Assembly: GCF_021018895.1 (NCBI RefSeq)
Contig: NC_079384.1
Coordinates: forward strand, 4,450,140 to 4,514,139
Length of the DNA stretch: 64,000 bases
From: Seriola aureovittata
Taxonomy: Eukaryota > Chordata > Actinopteri > Carangiformes > Carangidae
Reading direction: 5' to 3'
Within the stretch, counting starts at the first letter, position 1. Each line of letters begins with the position of its first letter. Below are positions 51,058 to 64,000 of this stretch, piece by piece. Below the pieces are notes generated by a model. It searched no databases. It saw only the letters and a list, made by a program, of their open reading frames with translations, and was not told the origin of the DNA. The translations under genes were made by a program, and so were the position numbers.

Positions 51058-52873
51058 TTTTACCCCTCCGTGTTCTGCCTCTCCAGATGTTTGGATTGTT
51101 GCTTTGTCATAGAGACATTTGAAAGTGAGCGTATTTTTTATTTAATGCTCTGTGGTATTCTTGATTGTTGCACATTAAGAAGTGTGTGTGTGTGTGTGTG
51201 TGTTGTCTTTTGTGAGGTGTGCCGATAGATAATTGATGACTTCTCCTCCCTTCATGTGTGTGTTTGGCATTTCTCGCGCTCTGACGAAAGTCTGAGGGAC
51301 CCAAAATAATTCAGGTGCCTGCGACAGGGATGAGTGTGCGGATGCTTTGACCTCTTTTAATTTACTCTAACACTTTTCACCTTCTCGATTCGTGGCGTGT
51401 GCACAATGGCTCTGGAAAATTTTCACAGTTAACGTGCACAAATTGCCTCCTCACCCTGAACGTAACTCGCTTCCGGTGAAACTGTCTCTTTTGCATTTCT
51501 GTTTTTTCGCTGGCTTGGCACCTTCAGGAAAATAGGGGTCAAGGTGTCTTAAGTAAAATAAGCTAGGTTTGTTTGTCTCTAGCATTTAATGGAAACAGGA
51601 AAATGAAGATGATGTTTGTGTGTGTGGGTGTACGGGTACGGTTTAAAGCGCACAGGGGCTGTTGTCGCCACATGAATTCTAAATAATCCTGCTGAATTAA
51701 TGCTCATCTTGAACTAGATTCATAAAGTGCCTGCAGGTCTCTGATTTACTCAAGCACTGTTGCCCCCTTCATTAGGAGACACTTTGAGTATCCCGAATGT
51801 GTTGAATATTTCATTTTGATGACTTCACAGCATCTATGAATATTCATATTTTGTCTTTGTGTGCTTCCTCTGATAAAGCTAGATGGAAAAGTCTTCATCC
51901 CAAAACACAAGCTCACATCGGCTACTAGTGGCGTACTTTGCAGTTTCGGGGATCCATTCTGGTCAACTTCTTTAATTCATGAACAAACAAAAACAAGAGA
52001 CAAGTCTTGATTTTCCACAACAGACACAAAGACGTTTGACAGCAGAGAAAGTTTAGGTGATCCGAACCATCAGCGGTAAAATGTCAGGTTTTTGGTGTCG
52101 CTGTCTGAAAATCAAAGGGGTTTCTTTCTACAGCTGCCATCCTGCAGGATTCACACAGAGAAGAAATCCACTGCAGAAAACACACGAAGAACAATTTATA
52201 CACCTGCAGAGAACAGACCTGGATGCAATGCAGCCAAAACAGTACGTTACAGTGAGGAATCACAATCGACTTGAGCATCTTGTTGCTCATAGAAAAGCTT
52301 CTTCTTTTCTTTTGCTTTTATCGTGTTCATCACTATCTCATCTCTCCTATTAGCACCGATCTCACTGCCATCAAGAGTGTCGATTGCCGTGGGCGTCATG
52401 GGAGCCGCAGCTAAACAGTGAAGTAGAGTAAGTGAAGCAGAATTAGACGAGGCCTTTGCAGAGAGAAAAGCACAAGGAAATGAAATACTGTAGAAAAAAA
52501 GGAAAGAACTCAATATTGATACTGTTTCCAAGGTAAGAAAATAAATCAGGTATCAACTGAGATACATGAGGTCTTCTTCCACACGACTCTCTCACACCCT
52601 TCCTCAGACACAGGTCGATCTGTCGGGAGCAGAACTACTCCAAAACATTTGTCTCGTCAGTCTGGAGAAGTTTTGCTCATCCAGGAGAGACGATGCAGAT
52701 AACTCCTCAGCAGAGAGGTGAGCAGGTGCAGCTTGAAAACTGAGGTGTGGGAGACGGAGAGAGGACGACTTCTTACGTCTATGAAAAAGCATTTTGAGAT
52801 GATGTGTCTTACTTTTGATAAAATCTGTCAGTTCTGAACTGGCGCTGTTGAATGCTAGTTTTTCCCTGTGATC

Positions 52874-52982
<109 letters not shown>

Positions 52983-53466
52983 CATGAAAGAGGGCGAGTA
53001 CACCACTTGAAGTTGAAGAGCCGTGCAGGGCTGTGATCAGAGGGAAGCCCCTTAATGAGTTGATCCAGGCGAAGCTTTGATGCTGATCTGCCCAGGGGAT
53101 CCTGGGAAATAAAATAAAAAAAGCGGGAGCTGGGATTCCAAAATGACCTTTAAACTTTTACAGTCGGGAGATAAACTCTGCATTACAAAGAGTCAAGACA
53201 ATTCATCATGCAGGATTTCAGAAAGTGACCACATTGTGCTGCAAAATTCGTTTGTGGAGCTTCTTGAAAAATGATGGAGCTATTGTATTTATGTGATGAT
53301 TTTTTTTTTTTAATGTTTATATGTTTAAAGATTTTAGTTTGAATTCAATCTCTCCCTTTATGCAGCGTGGCTCGAGGTTTAGCATTTTGGTCCAGACTGA
53401 AATATGTGCAGGTGCAGACACTCTCGTCCCCCTCAAGATGAATTTGAATAACTTTGATGTTTCCGA

Positions 53467-53552
53467 TCCAGGATTATTTAATATATTATAGCATTAATAT
53501 ATGAAACAGTTAGCGCATCATATAAAAAGGCTAATCAAAATGATATCACTGG
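53467..53552 (+). repeat. Dispersed 85-bp repeat, copy 1
   Basis: Shares ATTAATATATGAAAC, GTTAGC and CATCATATAAAAA with a second copy at 57151-57235 in the same order and orientation. Both copies begin TCCA and end ACTGG. Family unknown. Confidence 0.75.
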
Positions 53553-54109
53553 ATTAAAAAAAAACTGGTTAAATGTGTGAATGTTGCTGCTGAACACAAG
53601 CACAAACCTTTCATATTTATTTTACAAGTTACAGATCAGCCTGAAGTCAAAGTGTGTGACCATCGCAGGCAGCTGTTGTTCCTGGCATTTCTTTTTCACC
53701 GCATGAGTGATAATTGTGCATCTCAACAGTTTTCAGGTGACTAACACGACCTTGTTTCATTGTGTGTGCACAGCATAAAGATCAGAGGTTATTCTGAGAG
53801 TTAGCGAGCATCGAGCGCCATTAGCTGATGTGTTAGGGCCAGTAAATTCAGCTTTATGCGCCATTATAAATGCAGTTATCGTAAAAGACCTTTAGCTGCA
53901 TCTGTACTACCTTTGTTTTGTTTTTTTATGAAAATTTTTTACATTTATTCAAAATAGAAATGAAAAAAGTTCAGGAAGAAACATTGAACTTAATTCCATA
54001 AAACAGGGAAATGAGCAGCTATTAACGCTAGATCTATTTAATGTACAGAAAATATTTAGCAACCTCAAACTGAACTGACTAATCTGGCGAAAAGAAACAC
54101 ACTGTAGGT

Positions 54110-54143
<34 letters not shown>

Positions 54144-54918
54144 CAATAACACATGGTTGTATTAGTGTCTCCTCACAGATGTGTCTCCGCTCGTCTGACA
54201 GGGTGCAGGGCTGTGGATCAGGCGATTATAAGGTCAGCTCCTCCGGGACAAACGGACAGACTGCACACTACAAACAGGAAGCTGATTGATCACAAACATA
54301 AGCCCATTGATCTCTGCCTATAGAGCGTAATGTCATGCAACCACATCATGAGAGGAGCTCTACACACATGACTGTACGTGTGTGTGGACTAATGCAGTCA
54401 GCAGCTGGCACCAGGACCCGTGTGAACACGTTTACACTGTGTGTTTGTACAACATATCAAACTGATGCAAATGACTGTAAACAAATGAGACCACATTGGA
54501 GGTGATATGTAGCTTTCTACATCGCTGGCGTTCATTAGAACCGCATTTCCCATGAACCCTGCCGGATGTTTATTTCCCTCCATCTGCCACCAACTCAAGT
54601 GTTCAAATGTTAAACCATCGGTCTCACATTGATGCTTTAAAAAAATGAACATTGTACTCATGAATTTTTTGTAATATTTCAGTCAGTACTTTGTGTAACA
54701 ATCAAAAAGAGCTGCAGCCAGACGAACGAGGGCCGAGTTCACTGCTGAGTAAAACTACAGTCCCGGTGTTAGTATTCTGACCGACTCCTGTTTGATGAAG
54801 CTTTCGCTCACGCAAAGGCCTTTTAATGAATACCAATTACTTATGTTAATTCAGCCAATGCTTTATCTGCATTTATGTGGTCACGAGCGCACACGGGAGT
54901 CCATGTTTTCGTAGGGTG

Positions 54919-54920
<2 letters not shown>

Positions 54921-55009
<89 letters not shown>
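54921..55009. repeat. Pure (GT)n microsatellite, 89 bp
   Basis: About 44 uninterrupted GT units, the longest perfect dinucleotide run in the window. Confidence 0.95.
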
Positions 55010-55010
<1 letters not shown>

Positions 55011-55324
55011 ATGAGTTTTCTCTCATTTGTTCAGGTCCACATTCTGATATAAAGAGTTTATCCTCCAGGGAGCTGGAAAGGGTAATAACAGGGTGGGTGT
55101 GTGTGTGCGTGTGTGTGCGTGTGTGTGTTCCTGAATTCGTATGCTCACATACATACATGAACAATCTTATTGGGTGATGAAATTTGAGTATATGACTTCC
55201 AGTGTTGTGGTGATGCTGCGTTGTTTGTGTGTGTGAGGTTTATCTTCTTATCTCTCTTGCCCTGGAATAAATGAGCCTGTTTGAGTCACCCGTCAGTCCT
55301 TCCTTTCTTATCCACTCACACACA

Positions 55325-55327
<3 letters not shown>

Positions 55328-55394
<67 letters not shown>
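55328..55394. repeat. (TG)n microsatellite, 67 bp
   Basis: About 33 uninterrupted TG units. Confidence 0.95.
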
Positions 55395-55396
<2 letters not shown>

Positions 55397-56860
55397 GTTT
55401 TAAGTATGTGTGTGTTTTCACCCCGACAGCCCACGCCGGGAGTTCACAGCACAAAGCTAATGAGTGAGTCTGATGTTTCCGACGCTGCAGGACTGAACCC
55501 GTTCGGCGCCACATGCACACAACAACACGGCGCGGGGTCTGTCAGGCAGACACAGTGTCTCCAGTCAAAGACATTTAGCGCTCCGCATGTTTTGACCACG
55601 GTAAATGTTACTGACTTCCCAGCTCTCCTTGGGGTGGTGAGCTTTGATTTGTTGATATGAGATGTGACGTTGGAAAATGTTTGCTCCGACTCCATTTTGT
55701 TTGCCTGGAGAATAATTGAAATCTCTCCCTCTGTCGCTGTCTGTTCCCTCATGCATTAATGCAGCGGAGAACATATAAGGTCATATGTCGGCCGCTGCTT
55801 TAATAAGGGAACTTTAGGTGAAACATCGCTGCACGTTTTGGTCGTTATGCACCGAAAGACGAAAGGTGGGCATCGCGGAGTCCCTGTTCTTGTCTTCACT
55901 GTGCGTCTATCATCATTTTTTGGAGCTGAGGGAAATTCTGTGTATTCAGATTTTATAATGTAAAATCACACTAGTCTAAATAAAAAAGAGCAACAAAAAA
56001 TAAAAGACATTCATACTCATTAAGAATTCGTCAGCTTTGCCTACATGTGCTTGTTTAAAGGTTTAGAAAAATATAAAATACCATCTTCTTTGTAATGAAA
56101 CATCACAGACCAGTGTGCTCGGCAAACATGAGCATCCAGTGTACAGTTTACTGACGTCACGCCGTGTGATTTCTGCCTGTTGAAGTTGGGATTATCCGCA
56201 AAAAGGACAAGCAAAAGGGATTCCTCTGGAGCTTGACCTTTTTTTATTTACACACAGACTTTGCATCTCAATGTCAGCTGGCAGCGTATGTGCGCCGGAG
56301 GTTTCAACTTTCCCACATCACGCTGCTGTAAGTCGCATATTAAAGCTGTGATGTCACAAAGTGTTCATGTTCAAACCTGGACCCAAACTGCGGCAGTAAT
56401 TCAGTCGTCACTTACACAATATTTGGCTTCATCATCAGTATAAATATATTATGTGCAGAGTTTTACTTTAACGATTATCAGACTTGAATCATTACTTGGT
56501 CCAGAATGACCTTTACGTTGAGGATCACCCAGCTCCATATCGATCTGTGACTGCCTTTATGTCTGTCACTTACCCAGCTGACCAGCTGTTGGTTAATACC
56601 GGGCAGAACGAGCAGAATGACTGCACCCCATCCATAAAACAACTGTGACATTGATGGTTTTTGCTGAGTGCATTTACCCTGGTATTGAAATAAAGCTTGA
56701 TGCATTTAAACTGCATCCTGTTTACAATGACTGGGGTGTAAGCTTACATCTGTATTTTTAGAAACATGTATAGGAGAGCGGGGAGGAGTGGATGCTTTGT
56801 TAACACCCAATATAAATGTCAATTATGGTTTTCCTCATGTTAACAATAAATTAAACACTA

Positions 56861-56903
56861 GATAGATAGATAAATACTTTATTTGTCCCCTAGGGGAAAT
56901 TCA
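56861..56903 (+). repeat. Non-LTR retroelement 3' tail fragment
   Basis: (GATA)n followed by ATACTTTATTTGTCCCCTAG and GGGAAATTCA resembles the TTTATTGATCCC..GGGAAATTC tail found on fish LINE/SINE families. Nothing of the body is visible next to it. Confidence 0.6.
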
Positions 56904-57150
56904 TGAAACACCAAACAACTAAACATTTTATATTTTAGTGTCCCAGTGAGCCACGACAGCGTGGAACAGCATGAACAACACCAGGAACCTGAAACTGAAG
57001 CGGCTAAATGAAAATATAATAAAACACAAATAAAGGTAAACATGGTTAATTTAGTGTTTTGATGTTAAAATACATGTTTCATTAAAAAAAAACGTCTGAA
57101 ATCAATTAATAATGTAGAGATACATACACATCATAATGGGCTGTCTCCAA

Positions 57151-57235
57151 TCCAGTATTATATAATATATAATAGTATTAATATATGAAACCGTTAGCAC
57201 ATCATATAAAAATGCTAATTAAATAATATTACTGG
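57151..57235 (+). repeat. Dispersed 85-bp repeat, copy 2
   Basis: Partner of 53467-53552, about 3.7 kb away and in direct orientation, with similarity clearest from the shared ATTAATATATGAAAC onward. Confidence 0.75.
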
Positions 57236-57831
57236 GTGTGTGTATGGCAACAGTTCCCTGCAGATTAAAAACTGTGGTGACATTTATTTTGAAAGTTTCT
57301 GTGCAGTTCTGCTGAGAGGAAGTTAAATCTTTACTGCCCATGAGTTAATCCCACATAGATCAGATCTCTTGTCTGTTCCACCTCAGACAAACTCAAGCTC
57401 AATATTTAGTCTAGATTCTATATATTTCTACAAACTCTACATGGGCTTCAAGGCCGTGTAGACGCTGCTCTCCCTGCACTCTATGCTATTTGTTGTCTTT
57501 GTCATTTTCTGTGTATTTTTAAGTTGTGCAAAAATAAATCAAACTAAAACTAAAAAAAACTAGATGAGCTGCAAGTCTGGTTTTCCTACCTGTCCATCAC
57601 TGTGTCCCCTGCATGACCTGAAAGACGGACCAGGAGAGGCAGGAAAAGCTGCTGGATGAGGGACAGAGACAGAGATGGACAGCAGAGTTATTAGAGTGGG
57701 TTAGGTGAATGATTAGTGATGTCCCTCTGACTGTTTGGTTGCACTCAGTTGCCAATTAGAAAAAAAAAGACAAAGAGGGCAGCAGAGCCCAGAGGGCCTG
57801 AATCAGAGCACAGGACTACCGCCCACAACAT

Positions 57832-57869
<38 letters not shown>

Positions 57870-59271
57870 ACTTCCTTGATTTACTATATTCAGACGGACC
57901 AGTCATTGACAACTGTAGTGGGCTCTCAGTTTCTGGACCCCATGAGGATAGTAAAATGAGCCCACCCACAAACACACACACACCCACAAACACACACACA
58001 CACACGAATACTATTTATTTCACTCAGGCATTGTAAATCTTCTCTGTGCCTCCTCAAGTCAGAGTAACTATATGTTTTAAATAACAGAACTTCAGCAGCA
58101 GTATTATAAAGTTTTAAGTTTAAAGTTTCGCGACTTTTTCTAAATTAAGAACAGATTTGGTTGTTTGCTCGGTTGTGTTTTGAGGAATATGTAAAGAAAG
58201 TGACATGTGAAGGACTTTTTAAGACGAGCAGTCGTCAAACTGAGAAGAATTGCCACAATGGAGCAGAAGATTCACAAAAGAAAAAAAAAAAAACACATGA
58301 GACTCAAGGGTAAATAAAGACTAGATAAGGAATAATACATGAATAAATGTAGGCCATCCAAAGAGACTGTATGCTATTTCAAAACTGGAAAGTACAAAGG
58401 GGACAAAAGAAAGAAGTTAAGTGTCTCAGTTTGGATGATTTAGACACAAGGCAAAGAGTGTAACAGTATCGTCTCCAATCAGGTTGCCGTGTGTGTGCGT
58501 GTGCATGTGTGTGCATGTGTATGTGTGTGCATGTGTGTGTGTGTGTGTGTCTTTGTGCACACAGTCCCCCCGGACCTCCCTGTCAGCAGTGACCTTTACC
58601 AAATCAAAGGAGATGCAAATATCCAGCTTCATTTGGGCTTATTACAACTCCACACACAGCGACTTATAGAAGTGAATGAGCTCTGTGCAGACACCCAGAG
58701 AGAATAGCTGTCAGTCTTCTCGGCCGGCTTTGATTAGCAATTTGAAGGGCCTCGGCCCTCGGCCCCCGACTCTCCTCAACAGATACAAATCAGCTCTGAC
58801 GCTGCCTCGTCCATTACTGGCATCATTTCTTGGGAGAATTGTAATGAATCTCATTTCCCCACAGTCTTAGTGTCTCCTCACCCAGCTCCTTTCACACTGC
58901 TCTCTCACCCTTATCCTGTTTTTTGTTATGATTTTTAATTATATTTTTTTTTTATATTTTTAATATATTAGCCATTTTTTATTTTGCTGACTTAGTCTGA
59001 TAATACATTATAACCAGGATTCGAACCAACCTAACAAGTAGAGGTAAAAATTAATTTTGGTGGAAAATATAATGAAGTATAATGAGTTTGGTAAGTGACC
59101 TACAAGGATGCCATCACAATGACCTGTGCAGAGCACTTCATGTATAAAACTACATCACCATACATTTTCATAACAACTCACCAGATCACCATAAATTTGA
59201 ATATTACCACCTTATGTCATTGTGGGTTTGCATAAACACAACACGGTGTCCAAGTTGAAAGTGTCTGAGCT

Positions 59272-59340
59272 TAAAGCGATAGTTCGGGTTATTGTTGAGC
59301 CCTGTGCTGCTGTGAATGGGGCCCTCCACAAAAATGTTTT
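59272..59340 (+). repeat. Possible interspersed repeat fragment
   Basis: The phrase AAAGCGATAGTTCGGGTTATT resembles the start of a repeat I recall from fish genomes. Short and uncertain. Confidence 0.3.
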
Positions 59341-59522
59341 TTAACCACTTTAAAAAAAAAAAAAAAATGCCTTCATAAAAAAGTTCACGCTTCATTTTGA
59401 CTATTTTCATTTTCATTACCCCTCTCATGGCTCCGCCCACAGCAGCAGATCACTCAGCTTCTGTGTCGATGCTCCCTGCTGCTTTTTTAAACTGGGAGTG
59501 CATTGGTTTGGTTTGTATGTGT

Positions 59523-59579
<57 letters not shown>

Positions 59580-60676
59580 TGTGTGAGACACAAACAGTTA
59601 CTAGATCAATGTTGGGCTGTGCTGATCTCATAGAAGATGGGTGATGGTGATGGGCCAGATAGATAAATGGATATATAGATGAACAGAGCTGTACACCACC
59701 ACATTATTGATTGATGGATGGACATATGAGCAAAGTGACTGACTTACATAACAGAGTTTGCATTTGTTTTCTTCTACTTTTTCTCAGCTTACACAGGAAC
59801 CATAATTCATTTGCTCAAGCTAAAAATCACCAAATGTAAATTTGGTTACAGTATTTTCATATGACAATACTCACAGTTCTATGAAGATGTGCCCCAGGTT
59901 ATTTCTTCTCAATATCTATTACTTTATATAGGTATTCCTTGTTTCCTGTTCTGTTTTTTATGTTTGTTTTCCATCTTTCTTATTTTTTTCCCCCTCTGTT
60001 AGAGGCTGTATAAACAGCAGAGTTTCCCCACGTGGATCAACAAAAGTTTAATTTTGAATGTCAGGGGGAAAAAGTTGAACAACTCAACCTTACAACACGA
60101 GACATAAAATCCATTGAGGAAGTCAAGCCATTGATTTATACTCAGCCAGAGTCTTTTCTAACCTGTAGCTGTAAAAGGTCAAGGTGTCAACGTTTCGTAT
60201 TACGTCAGCCAATCACAGAGTTGCTTTTTGTCAGAGCAGAAAAATGTTGTTTTGCACCCAGACAAGACAAACAGGGCAGTGTGTGTTAATCTGTCAGAGA
60301 TGTTGCAGTTTTCCACCTGATGTGATTCGAACTTAAACAGGTTGTGTATGAAACTGCTGTTCAGAGTGGAAAGGTGATTGAATGGGGGAAATTGAAGAGA
60401 CATATCAGTGGTTAATGTTCATCACTACCTGCCTCATCCAAACCACACTGCTCTGGACGGTCTTAAATGAAGTTGTCACAAGAATAGAAGTAAATGGAGG
60501 GCAAACACACAGGAGAGACTTAGAGAGATTTATGGGAGGAAGGTGAGAGAATCAGTGAAAGGGAATAAAACAGAGCAGAGGAATGAGGGATGTCTCAATA
60601 GATGAGTGCAAAGCTTTGATACCTGTGACAGAGCACAGTGTGACGAAGAATGAAAAATGATGTAAAAAAAAAAAAA

Positions 60677-62392
60677 AGGCACAAAAACTTCATAGTATAA
60701 TAAGGCTTAAAAACATCATGAAAACATCATAGTATAATAAGCCATAAAGAGTCATAACAACGTCACAGCCATAAAATGCCATAAAATGTCAAAAAACATA
60801 TGTATAGTGAGGCATAAAAAGTCATAAAAACATCATAGTATAGTAAGGCATAAAAACCATAAAAAATATCATAGTATAATAAAGCTTAAAAACACATAAA
60901 AAATGTCATCATATAATAAGGCATAAAAATCATAAAAATGTCATAGTATAGTAAGGCATAAAAACATCATAGTATAGTGAGGCATTAAAACGTCACAAAA
61001 CCATCATAGTATAGTAAGGCATAAAAAATCATAAAAACATCGTAGTACAGTGAGGCATAAAAAGTCATAAAAATGTCATGGTATAGTAAGGCATAAAAAG
61101 TGATAAAAACATCATAGTATAGTAGGGCATGAAAAGTCATAAAATCGTCATAGTATAGAAATACAGAAAAACGTCATAATATAGTATGGCATAAAAAGTC
61201 ATACAAACATCATAATATAGAAATACAAAAAACGTCATAGTATAGTATGGCATAAAAAGTCATAAAAACATCATAATATAGAAATACATAAAAACCTTAT
61301 AGTATAGTATGGCATAAAAAGTCATAAAAACATCATAGTATAGTAAGGCATAAAAAGTCATAAAAACTTCATAGTATAGAAATACATAAAAACGTCATAG
61401 TATAGAAATACATAAAAAGTCATAAAAACGTCATAGTATAGTATGGCATAAAAAGGCATAAAAACATCATAGTATAGAAATACATAAAAACGTCATAGTA
61501 TAGTATGGCATAAAAAGTCATAAAAACATCATAGTATAGTATGGCATAAAAAGGCATAAAAACGTCATAGTATAGAAATACATAAAAAAGTCATAGTATA
61601 GTATGGCATAAAAAGTAATAAAGACATCATAGTATAGTATGGCATAAAAAGGCATAAAAACGTCATAGTATAGAAATACATAAAACCATCATAGTATAGT
61701 ATGGCATAAAAAGTCATAAAAACATCATAGTATAGTAAGGCATAAAAAGACATAAAAACGTCATAGTATAGTAAGGCATAAAAACGTCATAGTATAGTAA
61801 GGCATAAAAAGTGATAAAAACGTCATAGTATAGTAAGGCATAAAAAGTCATACAAACGTCATAATATAGAAATACATAAAAACGTCATAGTATAGTATGG
61901 CATAAAATGTCATAAAAACATCATAGTATAGTAAGGCATAAAAAGTCATAAAAACTTCATAGTACAGAAATACATAAAAACGTCATAGTATAGAAATACA
62001 TAAAAAGTAATAAAAACGTCATAGTATAGTATGGAATAAAAAGGCATAAAAACGTCATAGTATAGAAATACATAAAAACGTCATAGTATAGTATGGCATA
62101 AAAAGTCATAAAAATGTCATAGTATAGTATGGCATAAAACCATCATAGTATAGTATGGCATAAAAAGTCATAAAAACATCATAGTATAGTAAGGCATAAA
62201 AAGTCATAAAAACATCATAGTATAGTAAGGCATAAAAAGGCATAAAAACGTCATAGTATAGAAATACATAAAAACGTCATAGTATAGAAATACATAAAAA
62301 GTCATAAAAATGTCATAGTATAGTAAGGCATAAAAAACGATAAAAACGTCATAGTATAGTATGGCATAAAAAGTCATAAAAACATCATAGTA
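60677..62392. repeat. AT-rich minisatellite array, left block
   Basis: Tandem units built from CATAAAAAGTCATAAAAA plus CATCATAGTATAGTAAGG make a 36-bp unit. A shorter 26-bp variant (CATAAAAACGTCATAGTATA plus GAAATA) is interspersed. Nearly every unit carries TCATAGTATAG. Point variants are frequent (aagg / atgg / aaata). The flank at 60663-60676 is an A-run. No gene; open frames inside are a by-product of the 36-bp period. Confidence 0.95.
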
Positions 62393-62576
62393 AGGGGGGT
62401 AGCCAACTCCTTATAAACCTCATGTGACTGTTTGGATCTTGTCTTTCTGTCCTGCTCAGTGTCTTACCGCTCAGAGATCTGCTGGGTGATTGACCCCTTT
62501 GCAATGGCTTTTAATAGAACCCACGGAAGACAACTTGGTCTCAACCAACTTTATTGAATTTAAACCACAAGAACAT
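62393..62576. other. Non-repeat insertion within the satellite array
   Basis: The array breaks off at ATCATAGTAAG and continues with GGGGGGTAGCCAACTCCTTA, about 185 bp of mixed-composition sequence. After CAACTTTATTGAATTTAAAC it returns through ACAAGAACATCATACTAAGG into satellite. No reading frame, inverted ends or clear target duplication were seen. Confidence 0.8.
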
Positions 62577-64000
62577 CATACTAAGGCATTAAAATTACAT
62601 AGTATAGTAAAACATAAACAGTGATGAAAAAGCCATATAATAGTAAGGCATTAAAACATCATAATATATTTAGGCATAAAAACGTCATAGTATTGTAAGG
62701 CATAAAAAGTGCTAAAACCATCGTAATATAGTAAGGCATAAAAACTAAGAAAAAACATCATAGTATATTAAGGCATAAAAAGACATAAATACATCATAGT
62801 ATAGTAAGGCATAAGAAAAGATAAAAACATCATAGTATCGTAATACATAAAAACATCATAGTATAGTAAGGCATAAAAACGTCATAGTATAGTGAGGCAT
62901 AAAAAGTCATAAAAACGTCATTGTATAGTAAGGCATAAAAAGTCATAAAAACGTCATAGTATAGTAAGGCATAAAAAGACATAAAAACATCATAGTATAG
63001 TAAGGCATAAAAAACGATAAAAACATCATAGTATCGTAATACATAAAAACATCATAGTATAGTAAGGCATAAAAACGTCATATTATAGTAAGTCATAAAA
63101 AGTCATAAAAACGTCATAGTATAGTAAGGCATAAAAAACGATAAAAACGTCATAGTATAGTAAGGCATAAAAAGTCATAAAAACATCATAGTATAGAAAT
63201 ACATAAAAACATCATAGTGTAGTAAGGCATAAAAAGTCCTAAAAATGTCATAGTATAGTAAGGCATAAAAAACGATAAAAACGTCATAGTATAGTAAGGC
63301 ATAAAAAGTCATAAAAATGTCATAGTATAGTAAGGCATAAAAAACGATAAAAACATCATAGTATCGTAACACATAAAAACATCATAGTATAGTAAGGCAT
63401 AAAAACGTCATATTATAGTAAGTCATAAAAAGTCATAAAAACGTCATAGTTTAGTAATAAATAAAAACATCATAGTATAGTAAGGCATAAAAAACGATAA
63501 AAACATCATAGTATCGTAATACATAAAAACATCATAGTATAGTAAGGCATAAAAACGTCATAGTATAGTAAGGCATAAAAAGTCATAAAAATGTCATAGT
63601 ATAGTAAGGCATAAAAAACGATAAAAGCATCATAGTATCGTAACACATAAAAACATCATAGTATAGTAAGGCATAAAAACGTCACATTATAGTAAGTCAT
63701 AAAAAGTCATAAAAACGTCATAGTTTAGTAATACATAAAAACATCATAGTATAGTAAGGCATAAAAACGTCATATTATAGTAAGTCATAAAAAGTCATAA
63801 AAACGTCATAGTATAGTAAGGCATAAAAAACGATAAAAACGTCATAGTATAGTAAAGCATAAAAAGTCATAAAAATGTCATAGTATAGTAAGGCATAAAA
63901 AACGATAAAAATGTCATAGTATAGTAAGGCATAAAAAGTCATAAAAACGTCATAGTATAGAAATACATAAAAACGTCATAGTATAGTAAGGCATAAAAAG
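62577..64000. repeat. AT-rich minisatellite array, right block, open at window edge
   Basis: The same unit family as the left block, more degenerate just after the insertion (62577-62760) and then more regular. A variant AAAAAACGATAAAAAC joint is common here and almost absent from the left block. The array is not closed at 64000. Confidence 0.95.

Noticed and set aside
54875..55177. Frames with long Cys-Val or His-Thr alternation here and at other microsatellites
   Set aside because: They are translations of (GT)n and (CA)n repeats.
63175..63372. Tyr/Phe-rich repetitive frames in the terminal array (also 61565-61753)
   Set aside because: The 36-bp unit is a multiple of three, so frames persist by periodicity; 26-bp units and the insertion break them.
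60677..64000. CRISPR array
   Set aside because: Units are contiguous variants with no unique spacers, in a vertebrate context.

Overview
The window looks like nuclear DNA of a teleost fish, most likely a percomorph. The genes are split by GT-AG introns, the protein sequences are clearly vertebrate, (CA)n/(GT)n microsatellites occur about once per 1-2 kb, and several degraded interspersed repeats resemble families that recur across percomorph genomes. Nothing points to a prokaryote, a plasmid or a phage. Recognition was by eye from translated exons, splice signals and phase bookkeeping; no database search was possible.

Layout. (1) Positions 1-2916, minus strand: the 5' part of a multi-exon GIMAP/AIG1-type GTPase gene that runs off the left edge; its P-loop has Arg instead of Lys. 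(2) 4066-8906, minus: a complete 12-coding-exon xrcc6 (Ku70, 610 aa), with a 5' noncoding exon near 9653. (3) About 9660-10181: a short shared promoter region. (4) 10182-12167, plus: a complete 6-exon desi1 (desumoylating isopeptidase 1, 164 aa), head-to-head with xrcc6. (5) 12168-20689: gene-poor DNA between the convergent desi1 and shisa genes, probably mostly their 3' UTRs. (6) 20690-47397, minus: a 4-coding-exon Shisa-family AMPA-receptor auxiliary-subunit gene (512 aa, best fit shisa8) with large introns full of microsatellites, a decayed Tc1-like transposon, SINE fragments and a 49-bp inverted repeat. (7) About 48.2-60.6 kb: no gene recognised; long (TG)n tracts, polypurine stretches and SINE/LINE fragments. 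(8) 60677-64000: a minisatellite array of 36-bp and 26-bp variant units, interrupted once by about 185 bp of unrelated sequence and running off the right edge.

The xrcc6-desi1-shisa8 association matches a linkage I know from human 22q13.2, so this is probably an orthologous block. The genes do not form a pathway: Ku70 acts in DNA end joining, DESI1 in SUMO removal, SHISA8 in synaptic receptor modulation, and the GIMAP-like gene is an uncharacterised GTPase. The most unusual points are the variant P-loop and membrane-type N terminus of the GIMAP-like protein, the dinucleotide repeat within 9-35 nt of all three shisa splice donors, an in-frame 18-bp minisatellite in the shisa cytoplasmic tail, and the terminal satellite with its insertion.
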